NCBI GenBank assembly: GCA_036502345.1
Contig: DASXYT010000091.1
Span: forward strand, 1 to 64,000
DNA length: 64,000 nucleotides
Source of the DNA: DATEPR01 sp036502345
Lineage (GTDB): Bacteria; Actinomycetota; Actinomycetes; Mycobacteriales; Pseudonocardiaceae
Direction: 5' to 3'
How positions within the stretch are numbered: position 1 is the first letter of the stretch; each line of letters opens with the position of its first letter. A model generated the notes under the pieces. It searched no databases. It saw only the letters and a program-made list of their open reading frames with translations, and had not been told where the DNA came from. Both the position numbers and the translations under genes were made by a program. Shown piece after piece: positions 15,320-23,045 of this stretch.

Positions 15320-15403
15320 ACCCGGACAATCGCGCACTGATGAAATGCCGTTGCCCGCCTCGGGGTTCTGTCAGAAAGGTGTCCAATCCGGCTGGTGGGT
15401 GTG

Positions 15404-16309
15404 TCAAAGTGACAGCGGTGCCGGGCCGGTGCCGGTGAGGTGATCGTGGGCGTATTTGCGGAACGCCGCCACCAGACGGCTGCGGTCGTCCGCGCGGGTG
15501 GCCAGTACGACATGGCACGGCTCGACGCCGTCCAGTGGGATCGCGGTGAGGTCGGCGCGCAGGCCGCTGATGCCTGAGCCGGCCGGGACGATCGCCACTG
15601 CCTGGCCGCTCGCGACGAGTTCCAGCTTGTCCTCGATGGCGTCGATCAGCGGACCGTCGGGTGCCGGGCGGCCGTCGGGCCGGGGATCGATGCGCCAGAA
15701 GGCATCCCAGGCCGGATCGGCCGCCCGGGGTAGCGGTTCGTCGGCGATGTCGTCCAGCGTGATGGATTCCTTGCCGGCCAGGCGATGGTCGACGGGCACC
15801 AGCAGCGCTCTCGGTTCGTCGTAGAGGACCGTCACGTGGAGTTGGTCGGTCGGGAACGGCAGCCGGGCGACCACGGCGTCCACCCGGTGGTCGAGCAGCG
15901 CCGCCCGTGGTTCGGTCCAGTCCAGGTGCAGGGTGCGCACATCGGCATCGGGGTGCCGGTGCCGCAACTCGCGGACCGCCGGGGTGACGATGATGTTCGC
16001 GACGTAGCCGATGGTGACGCGGCTGGGTCGGGCTGCGGCACGGGCGCGCGTGGCCGCCTGGGCGCTGGAGCGCAGCACCGCGGTGGCCAGCGGCAGGAAG
16101 ACCTCGCCTGCCTCGGTGAGCCTGCTGCCGCGCGGGCCACGGTCCAGCAGGCGGGCACCGACCTGTTGTTCCAGGCGGTTGATCTGTCGACTCAACGACG
16201 ACTGGGTCAGGTGCAGGGCATCGGCGGCGCGACCGAAGTGCCCGTGCTCGGCCAGCACCGTGAAGCAGCGCACGAGCCGCAGGTCGAGATCCTCAGGTGA
16301 GTCGCCCAT
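15404..16309 (-). CDS. LysR family transcriptional regulator
   Basis: A 301-residue LysR-type regulator. The winged helix-turn-helix is LRLVRCFTVLAEHGHFGRAADALHLTQSSLSRQI (shown here only as its helices: FTVLAEHGHFGRAADAL and LTQSSLSRQINRLE), followed by a PBP2-like effector domain from about residue 95 (RVTIGYVANIIVTP). It is divergently transcribed from the flavin-dependent oxidoreductase gene, the classic LysR arrangement, with 113 bp between starts. A 10-bp perfect palindrome in that gap is a candidate site. The effector is unknown. Confidence 0.9.
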   Translation of the reverse strand: MGDSPEDLDLRLVRCFTVLAEHGHFGRAADALHLTQSSLSRQINRLEQQVGARLLDRGPRGSRLTEAGEVFLPLATAVLRSSAQAATRARAAARPSRVTIGYVANIIVTPAVRELRHRHPDADVRTLHLDWTEPRAALLDHRVDAVVARLPFPTDQLHVTVLYDEPRALLVPVDHRLAGKESITLDDIADEPLPRAADPAWDAFWRIDPRPDGRPAPDGPLIDAIEDKLELVASGQAVAIVPAGSGISGLRADLTAIPLDGVEPCHVVLATRADDRSRLVAAFRKYAHDHLTGTGPAPLSL

Positions 16310-16342
16310 ACAGGGATGCTACCTGCGGTGTTGCGCGAAACG

Positions 16343-16352
16343 AGATGCATCT
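16343..16352. promoter_or_regulatory. Palindrome between the LysR and oxidoreductase genes
   Basis: AGATGCATCT is a perfect 10-bp palindrome in the divergent intergenic region. It is shorter than a full LysR T-N11-A box, so it is only a candidate operator. Confidence 0.3.
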
Positions 16353-16422
16353 TGCGTAACATTCATTGGACCGCGAGCGCGCAGCGGCCGCACAGTGGCA
16401 GTACCTACCAGAGGAGAACTCC

Positions 16423-17322
16423 ATGGCGATCACCACTGTGCGGGCGGCCCGTCAGGCACTGGGTCCGGTCGGGGTGTCGCTGCCGGTCTCGTTCACCAGC
16501 ACACCGACCGTCGACGTCCAACGCGACGCCCTCGGCAGGCTGGAAAAGGTCGGCTACCGCGCCACCTGGACCAACGAGATGATCGGCAAGGACGCCTTCA
16601 CCCAACTTGCCGTGCTGCTGGCCGCCACGCGCCGGATGGTGTTCGGCACCTGCATCGCCAACATCTGGACGCGGGAGCCGCAGACGGCGCATGCCGGCGC
16701 TGCCCTGCTGGCCCAGGCGTATCCCGACCGGTTCGTGCTCGGCCTCGGCGTCGGCTACCCGGAACAGGCAGCCAGCACTGGTCGGACGTTCGGCAGCCCA
16801 CTGGCCACGATGCGCGACTACCGCGAGCGGATGGACGGCCAGACCTGGCCACCAGCCCCCGACACGGCCTATCCGAGGATCATCGCCGCGAACGGCCCGA
16901 AGATGCTCGCGCTGGCCGGCGAGATCGCCGACGGGGCCCTGCCGGCCGGATTGCCGCCCGAGTTCACCGCCGAGGCAAGGGAAATCCTCGGTCCGGACAA
17001 GCTGTTGGTCGTCGGACTGAACGTGGTCGCGGACACCGACCCCGACCAGGCCAGGACGGGCGCGCGGGAGAGGGTGACGGCCAGTCTGGGCCTGCCGTCG
17101 TTCGCGGCCACGATCGCCCGACTTGGCTACTCGGCCGAGGGTGATCGCCTGGTGGACGCGGTCGTCGCCCACGGTGGCCCGGCCGCGATCGCGGACAAGG
17201 TGCGTTCGCACATCGCAGCCGGATCGGATCACGTGACGCTGCTGCTGCCGCTCGGCACCGACTTCACGGTCGGCGTGGCGCAACTGGAACAACTCGCCCC
17301 GGCACTGTCCGAACTGGGCTGA
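16423..17322 (+). CDS. LLM-class flavin-dependent oxidoreductase (F420 type)
   Basis: A 299-residue luciferase-like monooxygenase-family protein, of the short F420-dependent group (TIGR03620-like). Typical stretches are TWTNEMIGKDAF, VFGTCIANIWTR, YPDRFVLGLGVGYPEQ and PRIIAANGPKMLALAGEIADG. Such enzymes move hydride between F420 (or flavin) and a substrate that cannot be read from the sequence. ATG 16423 follows GAGGAG by 6 nt, so the in-frame start at 16366 is not used. LysR control is likely. A related protein lies at 60195 and a decayed one at 42233. Confidence 0.85.
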   Translation: MAITTVRAARQALGPVGVSLPVSFTSTPTVDVQRDALGRLEKVGYRATWTNEMIGKDAFTQLAVLLAATRRMVFGTCIANIWTREPQTAHAGAALLAQAYPDRFVLGLGVGYPEQAASTGRTFGSPLATMRDYRERMDGQTWPPAPDTAYPRIIAANGPKMLALAGEIADGALPAGLPPEFTAEAREILGPDKLLVVGLNVVADTDPDQARTGARERVTASLGLPSFAATIARLGYSAEGDRLVDAVVAHGGPAAIADKVRSHIAAGSDHVTLLLPLGTDFTVGVAQLEQLAPALSELG

Positions 17323-17370
17323 GCGGCCAACCGATCAGGAATGGAGAAGCACGGGTCGCCAGGTCGTCCA

Positions 17371-17376
17371 TAGAGT
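17371..17376 (+). promoter_or_regulatory. -10 element of a leaderless promoter (VOC gene)
   Basis: TAGAGT is followed by 7 nt and the ATG at 17384. There is no ribosome-binding site between them. Confidence 0.4.
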
Positions 17377-17383
17377 CATCGGC

Positions 17384-18007
17384 ATGGCATCCATTCGCTC
17401 CATCACCCTTGAAGTGGCCGACACCGCCGCCGCCGAACGCTTCTACAGCAACGCTTTCGGCCTGGAAGCGCAGCTACGCCTACGCACCTCGGCAGCGCCG
17501 ACGAGTGGCTTCCGCGGTTTCACGATGTCGCTCGTCGTGTCGCAGCCTGCCACCGTCAACGGTCTGGTCGACGCAGCACTCGCCGCGGGCGCGACGTCGC
17601 TGAAGCCGGTCAGGAAGAGCATCTGGGGCTACGGCGGTGTCGTGCAGGCCCCGGACGGCACGATCTGGAAGATCGCGACGTCGGCCAAGAAGGACAGCGG
17701 CCCGGCCACCCGGCGGATCGACCAGGTCGTGCTCCTGCTCGGCGTCGCGGATGTGTTGGCCAGCAAGCGGTTCTACGTCGACCACGGACTCGCCGTCGGG
17801 AAGAGCTTCGGCCGCAAGTACGTCGAGTTCGACACGGGATCGAGCCCGGTCAGGTTGGCGCTGTACGGGCACAGTGCCCTGGCCAAGGACGCCGGCGTCG
17901 CCCCGGAGGGCACCGGTTCGCACCGGCTCGTCATCGACGGCGACACCGGTCCGTTCGCCGACCCGGACGGTTTCCGGTGGGAGACCGTGTCGCTGCACGC
18001 CGGGTGA
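17384..18007 (+). CDS. VOC (glyoxalase/bleomycin resistance-like) family protein
   Basis: A 207-residue protein made of two vicinal-oxygen-chelate modules. The first (3-100) is SITLEVADTAAAERFYSNAF with VQAPDGTIWKIA; the second (110-207) is IDQVVLLLGVADVLASKRFY and ends in FADPDGFRWETV. Annotated relatives include glyoxalases, dioxygenases and antibiotic-binding proteins, so the activity is open. No acidic ligand at the usual end of the second module is obvious, so metal binding is uncertain. The ATG is probably leaderless. Its stop lies 17 nt before the Rieske start. Confidence 0.82.
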   Translation: MASIRSITLEVADTAAAERFYSNAFGLEAQLRLRTSAAPTSGFRGFTMSLVVSQPATVNGLVDAALAAGATSLKPVRKSIWGYGGVVQAPDGTIWKIATSAKKDSGPATRRIDQVVLLLGVADVLASKRFYVDHGLAVGKSFGRKYVEFDTGSSPVRLALYGHSALAKDAGVAPEGTGSHRLVIDGDTGPFADPDGFRWETVSLHAG

Positions 18008-18012
18008 CCCGT

Positions 18013-18018
18013 TACGGT
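18013..18018 (+). promoter_or_regulatory. -10 element of a leaderless promoter (Rieske gene)
   Basis: TACGGT, 6 nt, then GTG 18025. The same hexamer and spacing precede the PP2C gene. Confidence 0.4.
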
Positions 18019-18024
18019 CCGATC

Positions 18025-18399
18025 GTGTCGACTCCCACCACGCAGGCCGTCGAGTTGGGCCCGGTGACCGACTTCGCCGACCTCCCCGCCCGCGTCGACG
18101 TGATCGACAGCGCCTACTTCCTGACCCGGCACGGCGGCCAGTGGCGGCTGTTCTCGGCGGTGTGCCCGCACACGGGTGGCGACATCGAGGACGAGGGCGA
18201 CGTGTTCCGGTGCCCGAACCATTCCTGGGCGTTCGACCGGTCGACCGGGCTGCCGGCGGAGATCGCCCTGCGGCCGATGGCGCGCTACGACGTCGAGGAA
18301 CGGGACGGCGTACTCGTGGCACACGTCGAGACCGACGGGTGGAGCGGCGTACGGGCCCGGCAGCGCCGCGAGGAGGCCGAACAGCGCCGCAGGCGTTGA
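18025..18399 (+). CDS. Rieske [2Fe-2S] ferredoxin-like protein
   Basis: A 124-residue small Rieske protein. The cluster motifs are CPHTGGD (Cys-x-His) and CPNHSWAFD (Cys-x-x-His), with 18 residues between the two motif cysteines, and all four ligands are present. The fold covers about residues 10-105, with a basic arginine-rich tail. It probably passes electrons to an oxygenase or reductase not seen nearby. The GTG at 18025 is favoured by the TACGGT element. The alternative GTG at 18004 overlaps the VOC stop (GTGA) and would add seven residues. Confidence 0.85.
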   Translation: MSTPTTQAVELGPVTDFADLPARVDVIDSAYFLTRHGGQWRLFSAVCPHTGGDIEDEGDVFRCPNHSWAFDRSTGLPAEIALRPMARYDVEERDGVLVAHVETDGWSGVRARQRREEAEQRRRR

Positions 18400-18506
18400 G
18401 GTCTCCCACCACGTCCGTTGATCCGTCTTCATCCAACGGCCATGACGGCGTCGCCCTGCGGTGATAGGAACAGGGCCGGCAGGACAACCGGCGAAGGGTG
18501 ACAATC

Positions 18507-19622
18507 ATGGCGATGAGTCCGAGGCGACGCGTGGCGACCACCACGGTCGCCGTCGCGGGATTAGCGCTGGCAGGCATGTTGAGCGCGCCGGGCGCCACGG
18601 CCCAGCCGTCGCGCCTGCTGCCGGCCGGTCGGGAGTGTGCGCCCGCCGCCGCCGCGCTGAGCTTCAGCGACTCGCTGGACAAGCTCGTGCGCAACGGTGC
18701 CGAACTGGGTGGATTGTCCTCATTGGCCTACGATGCCCGATCGCACGCCTGGGCTTCCGCCGTGGACAACAACGGCACCGACCCGGCCCGGATCTGGTTC
18801 TTCCGCGATCTGGCCCACCCGACGGTGGTGCGTGACCCGCTGGTGCTCAAGCGGCCGGACGGCACGCCCTACGACGGGACGAACTCGGACAACGAGGGCC
18901 TCGCGGTCCTGCCCGACGGCGACTACGTCGTCAGTTCCGAGACCGAGCCGTCGATCCGGATCTACAACCGGGACGGCGTGCAGCAGGCATCGCTGCCGGT
19001 CCCGGCCCGCTTCGCAGTCACCGGCACGACGCCGGCCGGCGAGGCGACCGGCAACGCCACGCTGGAAGGCCTCACGATCACCCCGGACGGCCACGAGATC
19101 ATCGCCGCCATGGAGGGCGCGCTGTCCGGTGACGTCTCCGCCACCGGGGACGCGACAGCACACCGTTTCCTGGTGTACCAGGCCTCGCACGGCACATGGC
19201 GGCTGAAGGAGCAGATCGGCTACCGCACCGACGCCGGGCAGCGGGTCCCCGAGGTGGTCGCCTACGGCAACGACTCCATCGTGGTGGAGGAGGCGTCCTT
19301 CGTCGTAGCCACGGGCAACGCCGTGGACCTCTACGCGGTCACCGGCCTGAACCGGGCACGGGACGTCAGCCGGGTGACCAACCTGTCGACCGCGCCCACT
19401 CGTGACTTCGTCGGCAAGAAGCTCATCGCGAACCTGGTCGACTGCCCGACCCTGGGCGCGCAGGCCAAGGAAACGCAGGCCAACCCGCTGCTGGACAACT
19501 TCGAGGGCATGGCCGTCACCGGTCACGCGTTCGGCCTGACCGGCATCAGCATGATCAGCGACGACAACTTCAGCGCCACTCAGACCACCCGAGTCCTGAA
19601 CCTGGTCGCCCGCCTGCCCTGA
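18507..19622 (+). CDS. Secreted esterase-like protein of the phytase-like family (PF13449)
   Basis: A 371-residue protein with a signal peptide: basic MAMSPRRR, a hydrophobic core (TTTVAVAGLALAGMLSA) and a probable cut after ATA near residue 34. The rest is an esterase-like/phytase-like beta-propeller domain: GGLSSLAYDARS, DNEGLAVLPDGDYVVSSE, ATLEGLTITPDGHEI, and the late NFEGMAVT repeat of the E-G-hh motif. Members bind calcium and are annotated as phytase-like, though activity is rarely proven. ATG 18507 follows GAAGGG by 8 nt. A strong hairpin follows the stop. Confidence 0.83.
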   Translation: MAMSPRRRVATTTVAVAGLALAGMLSAPGATAQPSRLLPAGRECAPAAAALSFSDSLDKLVRNGAELGGLSSLAYDARSHAWASAVDNNGTDPARIWFFRDLAHPTVVRDPLVLKRPDGTPYDGTNSDNEGLAVLPDGDYVVSSETEPSIRIYNRDGVQQASLPVPARFAVTGTTPAGEATGNATLEGLTITPDGHEIIAAMEGALSGDVSATGDATAHRFLVYQASHGTWRLKEQIGYRTDAGQRVPEVVAYGNDSIVVEEASFVVATGNAVDLYAVTGLNRARDVSRVTNLSTAPTRDFVGKKLIANLVDCPTLGAQAKETQANPLLDNFEGMAVTGHAFGLTGISMISDDNFSATQTTRVLNLVARLP

Positions 19623-19631
19623 CCACGCCGA

Positions 19632-19672
19632 GAGCTCCTGACACGACCGACCAGCCGTTGTGTCAGGAGCTC
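19632..19672 (+). terminator. Hairpin terminator after the phytase-like gene
   Basis: GAGCTCCTGACAC and its exact complement form a 13-bp stem with a 15-nt loop, 10 nt after the stop codon. There is no T-run, as is usual in high-GC actinomycetes. Confidence 0.65.
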
Positions 19673-19773
19673 CACGTCGGCAGTGTGACGCGGTAGGACT
19701 GTTCACTCCACGGACAACTGCCGGCACGCGGCAGGCCCGTCCAAGTCGGGTAGTTGGCCCGGTGACCGCTTGC

Positions 19774-19779
19774 TACCTT
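19774..19779 (+). promoter_or_regulatory. -10 element before the truncated M24 gene
   Basis: TACCTT, 6 nt, then ATG 19786. This ATG reads ATG-AGT-GAC-TGA and is out of frame with the peptidase ORF that begins at 19790, suggesting that the original start has been separated from the gene. Confidence 0.4.
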
Positions 19780-19789
19780 CGGAGCATGA

Positions 19790-20395
19790 GTGACTGACGC
19801 GATCCGGGATCTCGCGTCGGCCATGTTCGGTGCGGATCGCTACTGGCACAAGCGAATCGTGCGTGCCGGCGGGAACACGCTTGAGCCTTACCGGCAGAAT
19901 CCGCCGGACCGGGCGATCGCCGCCGACGACATCGTCTTCTGCGACTTCGGGCCGATCTTCGAGGAGTGGGAGGCCGACTTCGGTCGCACGTTCGTGCTGG
20001 GCGACGACCCCGTCGAACAACGACTTCGGGACGCGTTGCCGGTCGTGTTCGACGCGGGCGCCGAGTACTTCCGGACGCACGATGAGGTGACGGGCGAGCA
20101 GTTGTTCGCCAGGGTCACCGAGTTGGCCGAGGAGGCGGGCCGGGAGTTCGGCGGGCCGATCGCAGGGCACCTCGTCGGTCAGTTTCCACATGAGACGATC
20201 GCTGGGACCAAGATCGACTCGTACATCGCTCCCGGCAGCGACCAGCCGATGCGCCGCCGCGACCGCACCGGCCAGGTCTGCCACTGGATCCTGGAGGTGC
20301 ACCTGGTGGACCGGGAGCGGCGGATCGGTGGCTTCTACGAGGAGTTGCTGGACATCGGCCACCGGGTTTCAGATGGCGACGACGAGCACCAGTGA
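19790..20395 (+). CDS. N-terminally truncated M24 metallopeptidase (possible pseudogene)
   Basis: A 201-residue protein of the M24 'pita-bread' peptidase family (Xaa-Pro peptidase-like). The likely metal ligands are present: the Asp of FCDFGP, the Asp of WEADFGRTF, His in AGHLVGQFPHE, Glu in WILEVHLVD and Glu in GGFYEELL. Relatives begin about 40 residues earlier; here the frame is closed by TGA directly before GTG 19790, and a leaderless ATG at 19786 lies in another frame. So the N-terminus looks deleted with a frameshift. It might still be translated from the GTG, but there is no ribosome-binding site. Confidence 0.6.
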   Translation: MTDAIRDLASAMFGADRYWHKRIVRAGGNTLEPYRQNPPDRAIAADDIVFCDFGPIFEEWEADFGRTFVLGDDPVEQRLRDALPVVFDAGAEYFRTHDEVTGEQLFARVTELAEEAGREFGGPIAGHLVGQFPHETIAGTKIDSYIAPGSDQPMRRRDRTGQVCHWILEVHLVDRERRIGGFYEELLDIGHRVSDGDDEHQ

Positions 20396-21049
20396 GCCCT
20401 CGAAGGTCGGTTGTGTGCGGAGGTGCCCGTAGCGACGATCCCAGGTGCCGTCGTCGAGGTCGCGGCCGAGGTCTGCGGCAACCTCTCGTGCACGGCCTGG
20501 TCGACGAAACTCCACGCCGAACACGCCTGCCGCGCACCGGCGTCGAGCAGCCGGTGCGGTCGGGCGTAGTAGGCCTCGTTGAACCCGTCTGTGCAGTCGA
20601 TGGGAATCGGCACCGGGGTGACGCGGACGTCGCCGCCCAATCCCTCGGCCAACTCGGCCATGCCGGGGTACCGGCGTGCCTCGGTGTCCAGTACCTCCGG
20701 TGCGTAGTCGGTGAGCCAGAACCGGTGGACCAGGGCCGGATCGCCGGTCAGGATCGCGATCGGCCCACGGGTGACCCGCCGCAGTTCGCGCAGCCCAGCA
20801 GCCAGGTGCGACCACTGATGGACGGTGAACGTGGCCATCGCAGCGTCGAAGGCGTCGGCGGGGAAGGGCAGGTCCTCCGCAGTCGGTCGGTTCGTAGGCG
20901 CCGGTGCCCGCACCGATGTTGAGCACGGTGTCGGCGTCGCCGAGCGCTTGGGAGATGAGCCTGCCGATCCGCATGTCGGGGATCCGGTAGTCGTTGTAGG
21001 CCTGCCCGATCCGGGCGTAGTCGGCGTCGCCCGCGCTACCGTCTGCCAT
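20369..21049 (-). pseudogene. Decayed class I SAM-dependent methyltransferase
   Basis: Reading on the minus strand, ADYARIGQAYNDYRIPD and VLNIGAGTGAYEP (the SAM-binding motif I) begin a methyltransferase in one frame. The frame then jumps: AEDLPFPADAFDAAMATF, VHQWSHLAAGLRELRRV and WSFVDQAVHER lie in a second frame, and DLDDGTWDRRYGHLRTQP is back in the first. About 25-30 residues that should lie between motif I and AEDLPFP, including the acidic ribose-binding strand, are missing. Two frame changes plus this deletion make a functional product unlikely. The 3' end overlaps the M24 gene by 27 nt. Confidence 0.75.
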
Positions 21050-21082
21050 CCGTTGTGCCACGGGGGCCAGCGTAGGAGGCGG

Positions 21083-21088
21083 CATGAT
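21083..21088 (+). promoter_or_regulatory. -10 element of a leaderless promoter
   Basis: CATGAT followed by 6 nt and GTG 21095. It lies in the short divergent gap between the decayed methyltransferase and the next gene. Confidence 0.35.
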
Positions 21089-21094
21089 GTCGGC

Positions 21095-21811
21095 GTGAGC
21101 GAATATCGGTACTGGGCCTACAACGGCACGCTGCTGCGGATGGCTCCCGATGCGCCGTGGTTTCCGCGCGGCGCGCTCCTGGGTCGGGACGGCCGCTGGC
21201 GACCGCACGAGGGACCGGACCTCAACCAGTGGCGGGGCGAGGACTACGGCGACGAGATCTCCGCCGACGAAGCGACACACGTCGTCGGAGAGTTGGGCCT
21301 CGCGCCCGACATCCTCACCGATCCGCGTCTCTCGCCGATCTCACTGTGGCCGCAGGCCCCGACCCACATCGGCGCCCGATTCGAGCGGCGCAGCGTCGCG
21401 ATGGGCGATGACGCCTGGGCCCCGCACACGTGGACGTTCCAGATCGACACGCTCACCATGCTCGGCGAGTTGGCCCAGATCACCGTCGATGGCCACTACC
21501 TGGCCAGCATCTCGGGCGGCAAGGCCAGTTGGGTGCTGAAGAACGCCCGGAGCGGCAGGCCACTCGCCGTTGTCGCCCAGCAGTGGTCCATACCGCGCTG
21601 GCTGGTCGATCCGGCCGCCTACGTCATCCGCATCGGGGACGTCTACGTCGCCGATCGCGAGGAGGCGCGCCTCTACTTCGAGTACCGCACGCAGGCCGAC
21701 CCCGACGAACTGTTCCAGAAGCTGCTCGCCGACAACGATGCCCGTGAGTACGACAACACGTTCGAGGCCAGTCGCCGCGCTCAACCGGAACGCCCGACCG
21801 CGCCCTGGTGA
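21095..21811 (+). CDS. Hypothetical protein
   Basis: A 238-residue soluble protein without signal or membrane segment, not recognised. It begins SEYRYWAYNGTLLRMAPDAPWFPRG (given here as SEYRYWAYNG and APWFPRGALL). It is rich in Trp and Tyr, with the mid part LTMLGELAQITVDGHYL and VLKNARSGRPLAVVAQQW looking like beta-strands. The GTG start at 21095 is supported by a leaderless promoter element and by codon bias beginning there, although the frame is open from 20825. It is followed by a strong two-way terminator. Confidence 0.6.
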   Translation: MSEYRYWAYNGTLLRMAPDAPWFPRGALLGRDGRWRPHEGPDLNQWRGEDYGDEISADEATHVVGELGLAPDILTDPRLSPISLWPQAPTHIGARFERRSVAMGDDAWAPHTWTFQIDTLTMLGELAQITVDGHYLASISGGKASWVLKNARSGRPLAVVAQQWSIPRWLVDPAAYVIRIGDVYVADREEARLYFEYRTQADPDELFQKLLADNDAREYDNTFEASRRAQPERPTAPW

Positions 21812-21820
21812 GACGACACA

Positions 21821-21847
21821 GCGGGCCGCCGGAATCCGGCGGCCCGC
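21821..21847. terminator. Bidirectional hairpin terminator
   Basis: GCGGGCCGCCGG-AAT-CCGGCGGCCCGC is a perfect 12-bp stem with a 3-nt loop. It lies between two convergent genes, 9 nt after one stop and 14 nt after the other, so it can serve both. Confidence 0.8.
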
Positions 21848-21861
21848 TGACTGTCCTGCGG

Positions 21862-22920
21862 TCAGTGGCGGCCGCCGTTGCGGGTGAACGGTTCGAAGAC
21901 GTGCGAGAACTGCCAGGTCGTCTGCGCCACGCCGGAGCAGAGGCCCTGACCCTTGAGGCCCGGGCAGCTGCCGTTGTCGCGCTCGATGGCCCAGTACGAC
22001 AGGGAACTGATGTTGTGCGCGACCGCCCAGTGCTGGATGGCGGTGGCGTCAGCCAGCGTGAACGTTTCCGTGGGGCCGAAGTCGTCGATGCCGACCATCT
22101 CGGTGACGCCGACCATGGTCCACAGCTGGGACGTGCTCCGGTGCGGGAACAGCGCGTGCAACTGGCTGATCAGGCCGGCCGCCGCGGTCTGCGTGTCGGT
22201 GGCCATCTCGTGGCTGATGCCGTCGAAGTAGTCGAACGTCATGATGTTGACGATGTCGACCCGCGCTTGGTTGGCGACCGCGTTCTGCAGCACCGCGAGG
22301 CCGGTCGGGGCGAGCCCGGTCGGTGCGCTGGGCAGCGTGTAGACGAACTGCACGGTCCTGTGGTGCGCCGCGGCCCAGTTCTCGACCAGCCTGATGGCCT
22401 TGTTGCGCCGGTCGATGCCGGCCGTGTTGGTCAGCGAGAGGTCCTCGGTGTCCAGGTCCAGCCTGGTCACGTTGTAGGTGGTGATGACGTTCTCGTAGGC
22501 GGCCGCGATCGCGGGGACGCTCGTGCAGCTGTCGGCGATCTCGGTGCTCGTGTCATCAGCGGCGAAGCCACCGAAGGACGGGATGACGTCGCCGCCGGTT
22601 GCCCTGATCTGCTTGATGTCGACGCCGAACGTCGACTGCGCGACCGGTGTGGCGGGGTTGCCGTTCCAGTCGACGGTGCAGGAGCCGACGGCGGCCGTCT
22701 GCAGGAACGCCATGGTGAGGAACTTGGCGCCGGACTGGTGCGACGTGGTGGCCAGATCGTCGCCGTTGAACGATTCGAAGTACGGCGCGAACACGTGCGT
22801 CGGCAATGCGTTCGCGTGGGACTGGGAGTGAGCTGGCTGGGCTGCGAACGCCGGCGTGGCCATCGCGACGGCGGCCGCCGCGACGGCGATGCCGGCGATG
22901 ATCGTTCTCGGTAAACGCAT
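21862..22920 (-). CDS. Secreted GH18-family glycosidase (chitinase-like)
   Basis: A 352-residue extracellular protein. The signal peptide (MRLPRTIIAGIAVAAAAVAM) is probably cut after AFA near residue 26. The GH18 barrel follows: FGGFAADD, then the catalytic strand TRLDLDTEDL with Asp155, Asp157 and acid Glu159; the first aspartate of the classical DxxDxDxE is a threonine here. Later come NIMTFDYFDG and SYWAIERDN, typical of bacterial chitinases and endo-beta-N-acetylglucosaminidases. ATG 22920 has AGGAG 7 nt upstream. A DasR-like palindrome 24 nt upstream points to control by amino-sugar supply. Confidence 0.85.
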   Translation of the reverse strand: MRLPRTIIAGIAVAAAAVAMATPAFAAQPAHSQSHANALPTHVFAPYFESFNGDDLATTSHQSGAKFLTMAFLQTAAVGSCTVDWNGNPATPVAQSTFGVDIKQIRATGGDVIPSFGGFAADDTSTEIADSCTSVPAIAAAYENVITTYNVTRLDLDTEDLSLTNTAGIDRRNKAIRLVENWAAAHHRTVQFVYTLPSAPTGLAPTGLAVLQNAVANQARVDIVNIMTFDYFDGISHEMATDTQTAAAGLISQLHALFPHRSTSQLWTMVGVTEMVGIDDFGPTETFTLADATAIQHWAVAHNISSLSYWAIERDNGSCPGLKGQGLCSGVAQTTWQFSHVFEPFTRNGGRH

Positions 22921-22943
22921 TCGGTGCTCCTGGTGGTACGGCC

Positions 22944-22959
22944 ATTGGTCTATACCACG
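22944..22959. promoter_or_regulatory. DasR-like operator (dre) upstream of the GH18 gene
   Basis: ATTGGTCTATACCACG contains TGGTCTATACCA, one base from the core of the Streptomyces DasR site (ACTGGTCTAGACCAGT). It lies 24 nt before the start of a chitinase-like gene, where such sites are expected. Confidence 0.6.
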
Positions 22960-23045
22960 CACTATGGCACGCGCAGCCGGTTCGGTCTACGACCAGGATT
23001 CGATGCGCCGACAACTGACCGCTACCTGGCAGATTGGGTGATATG

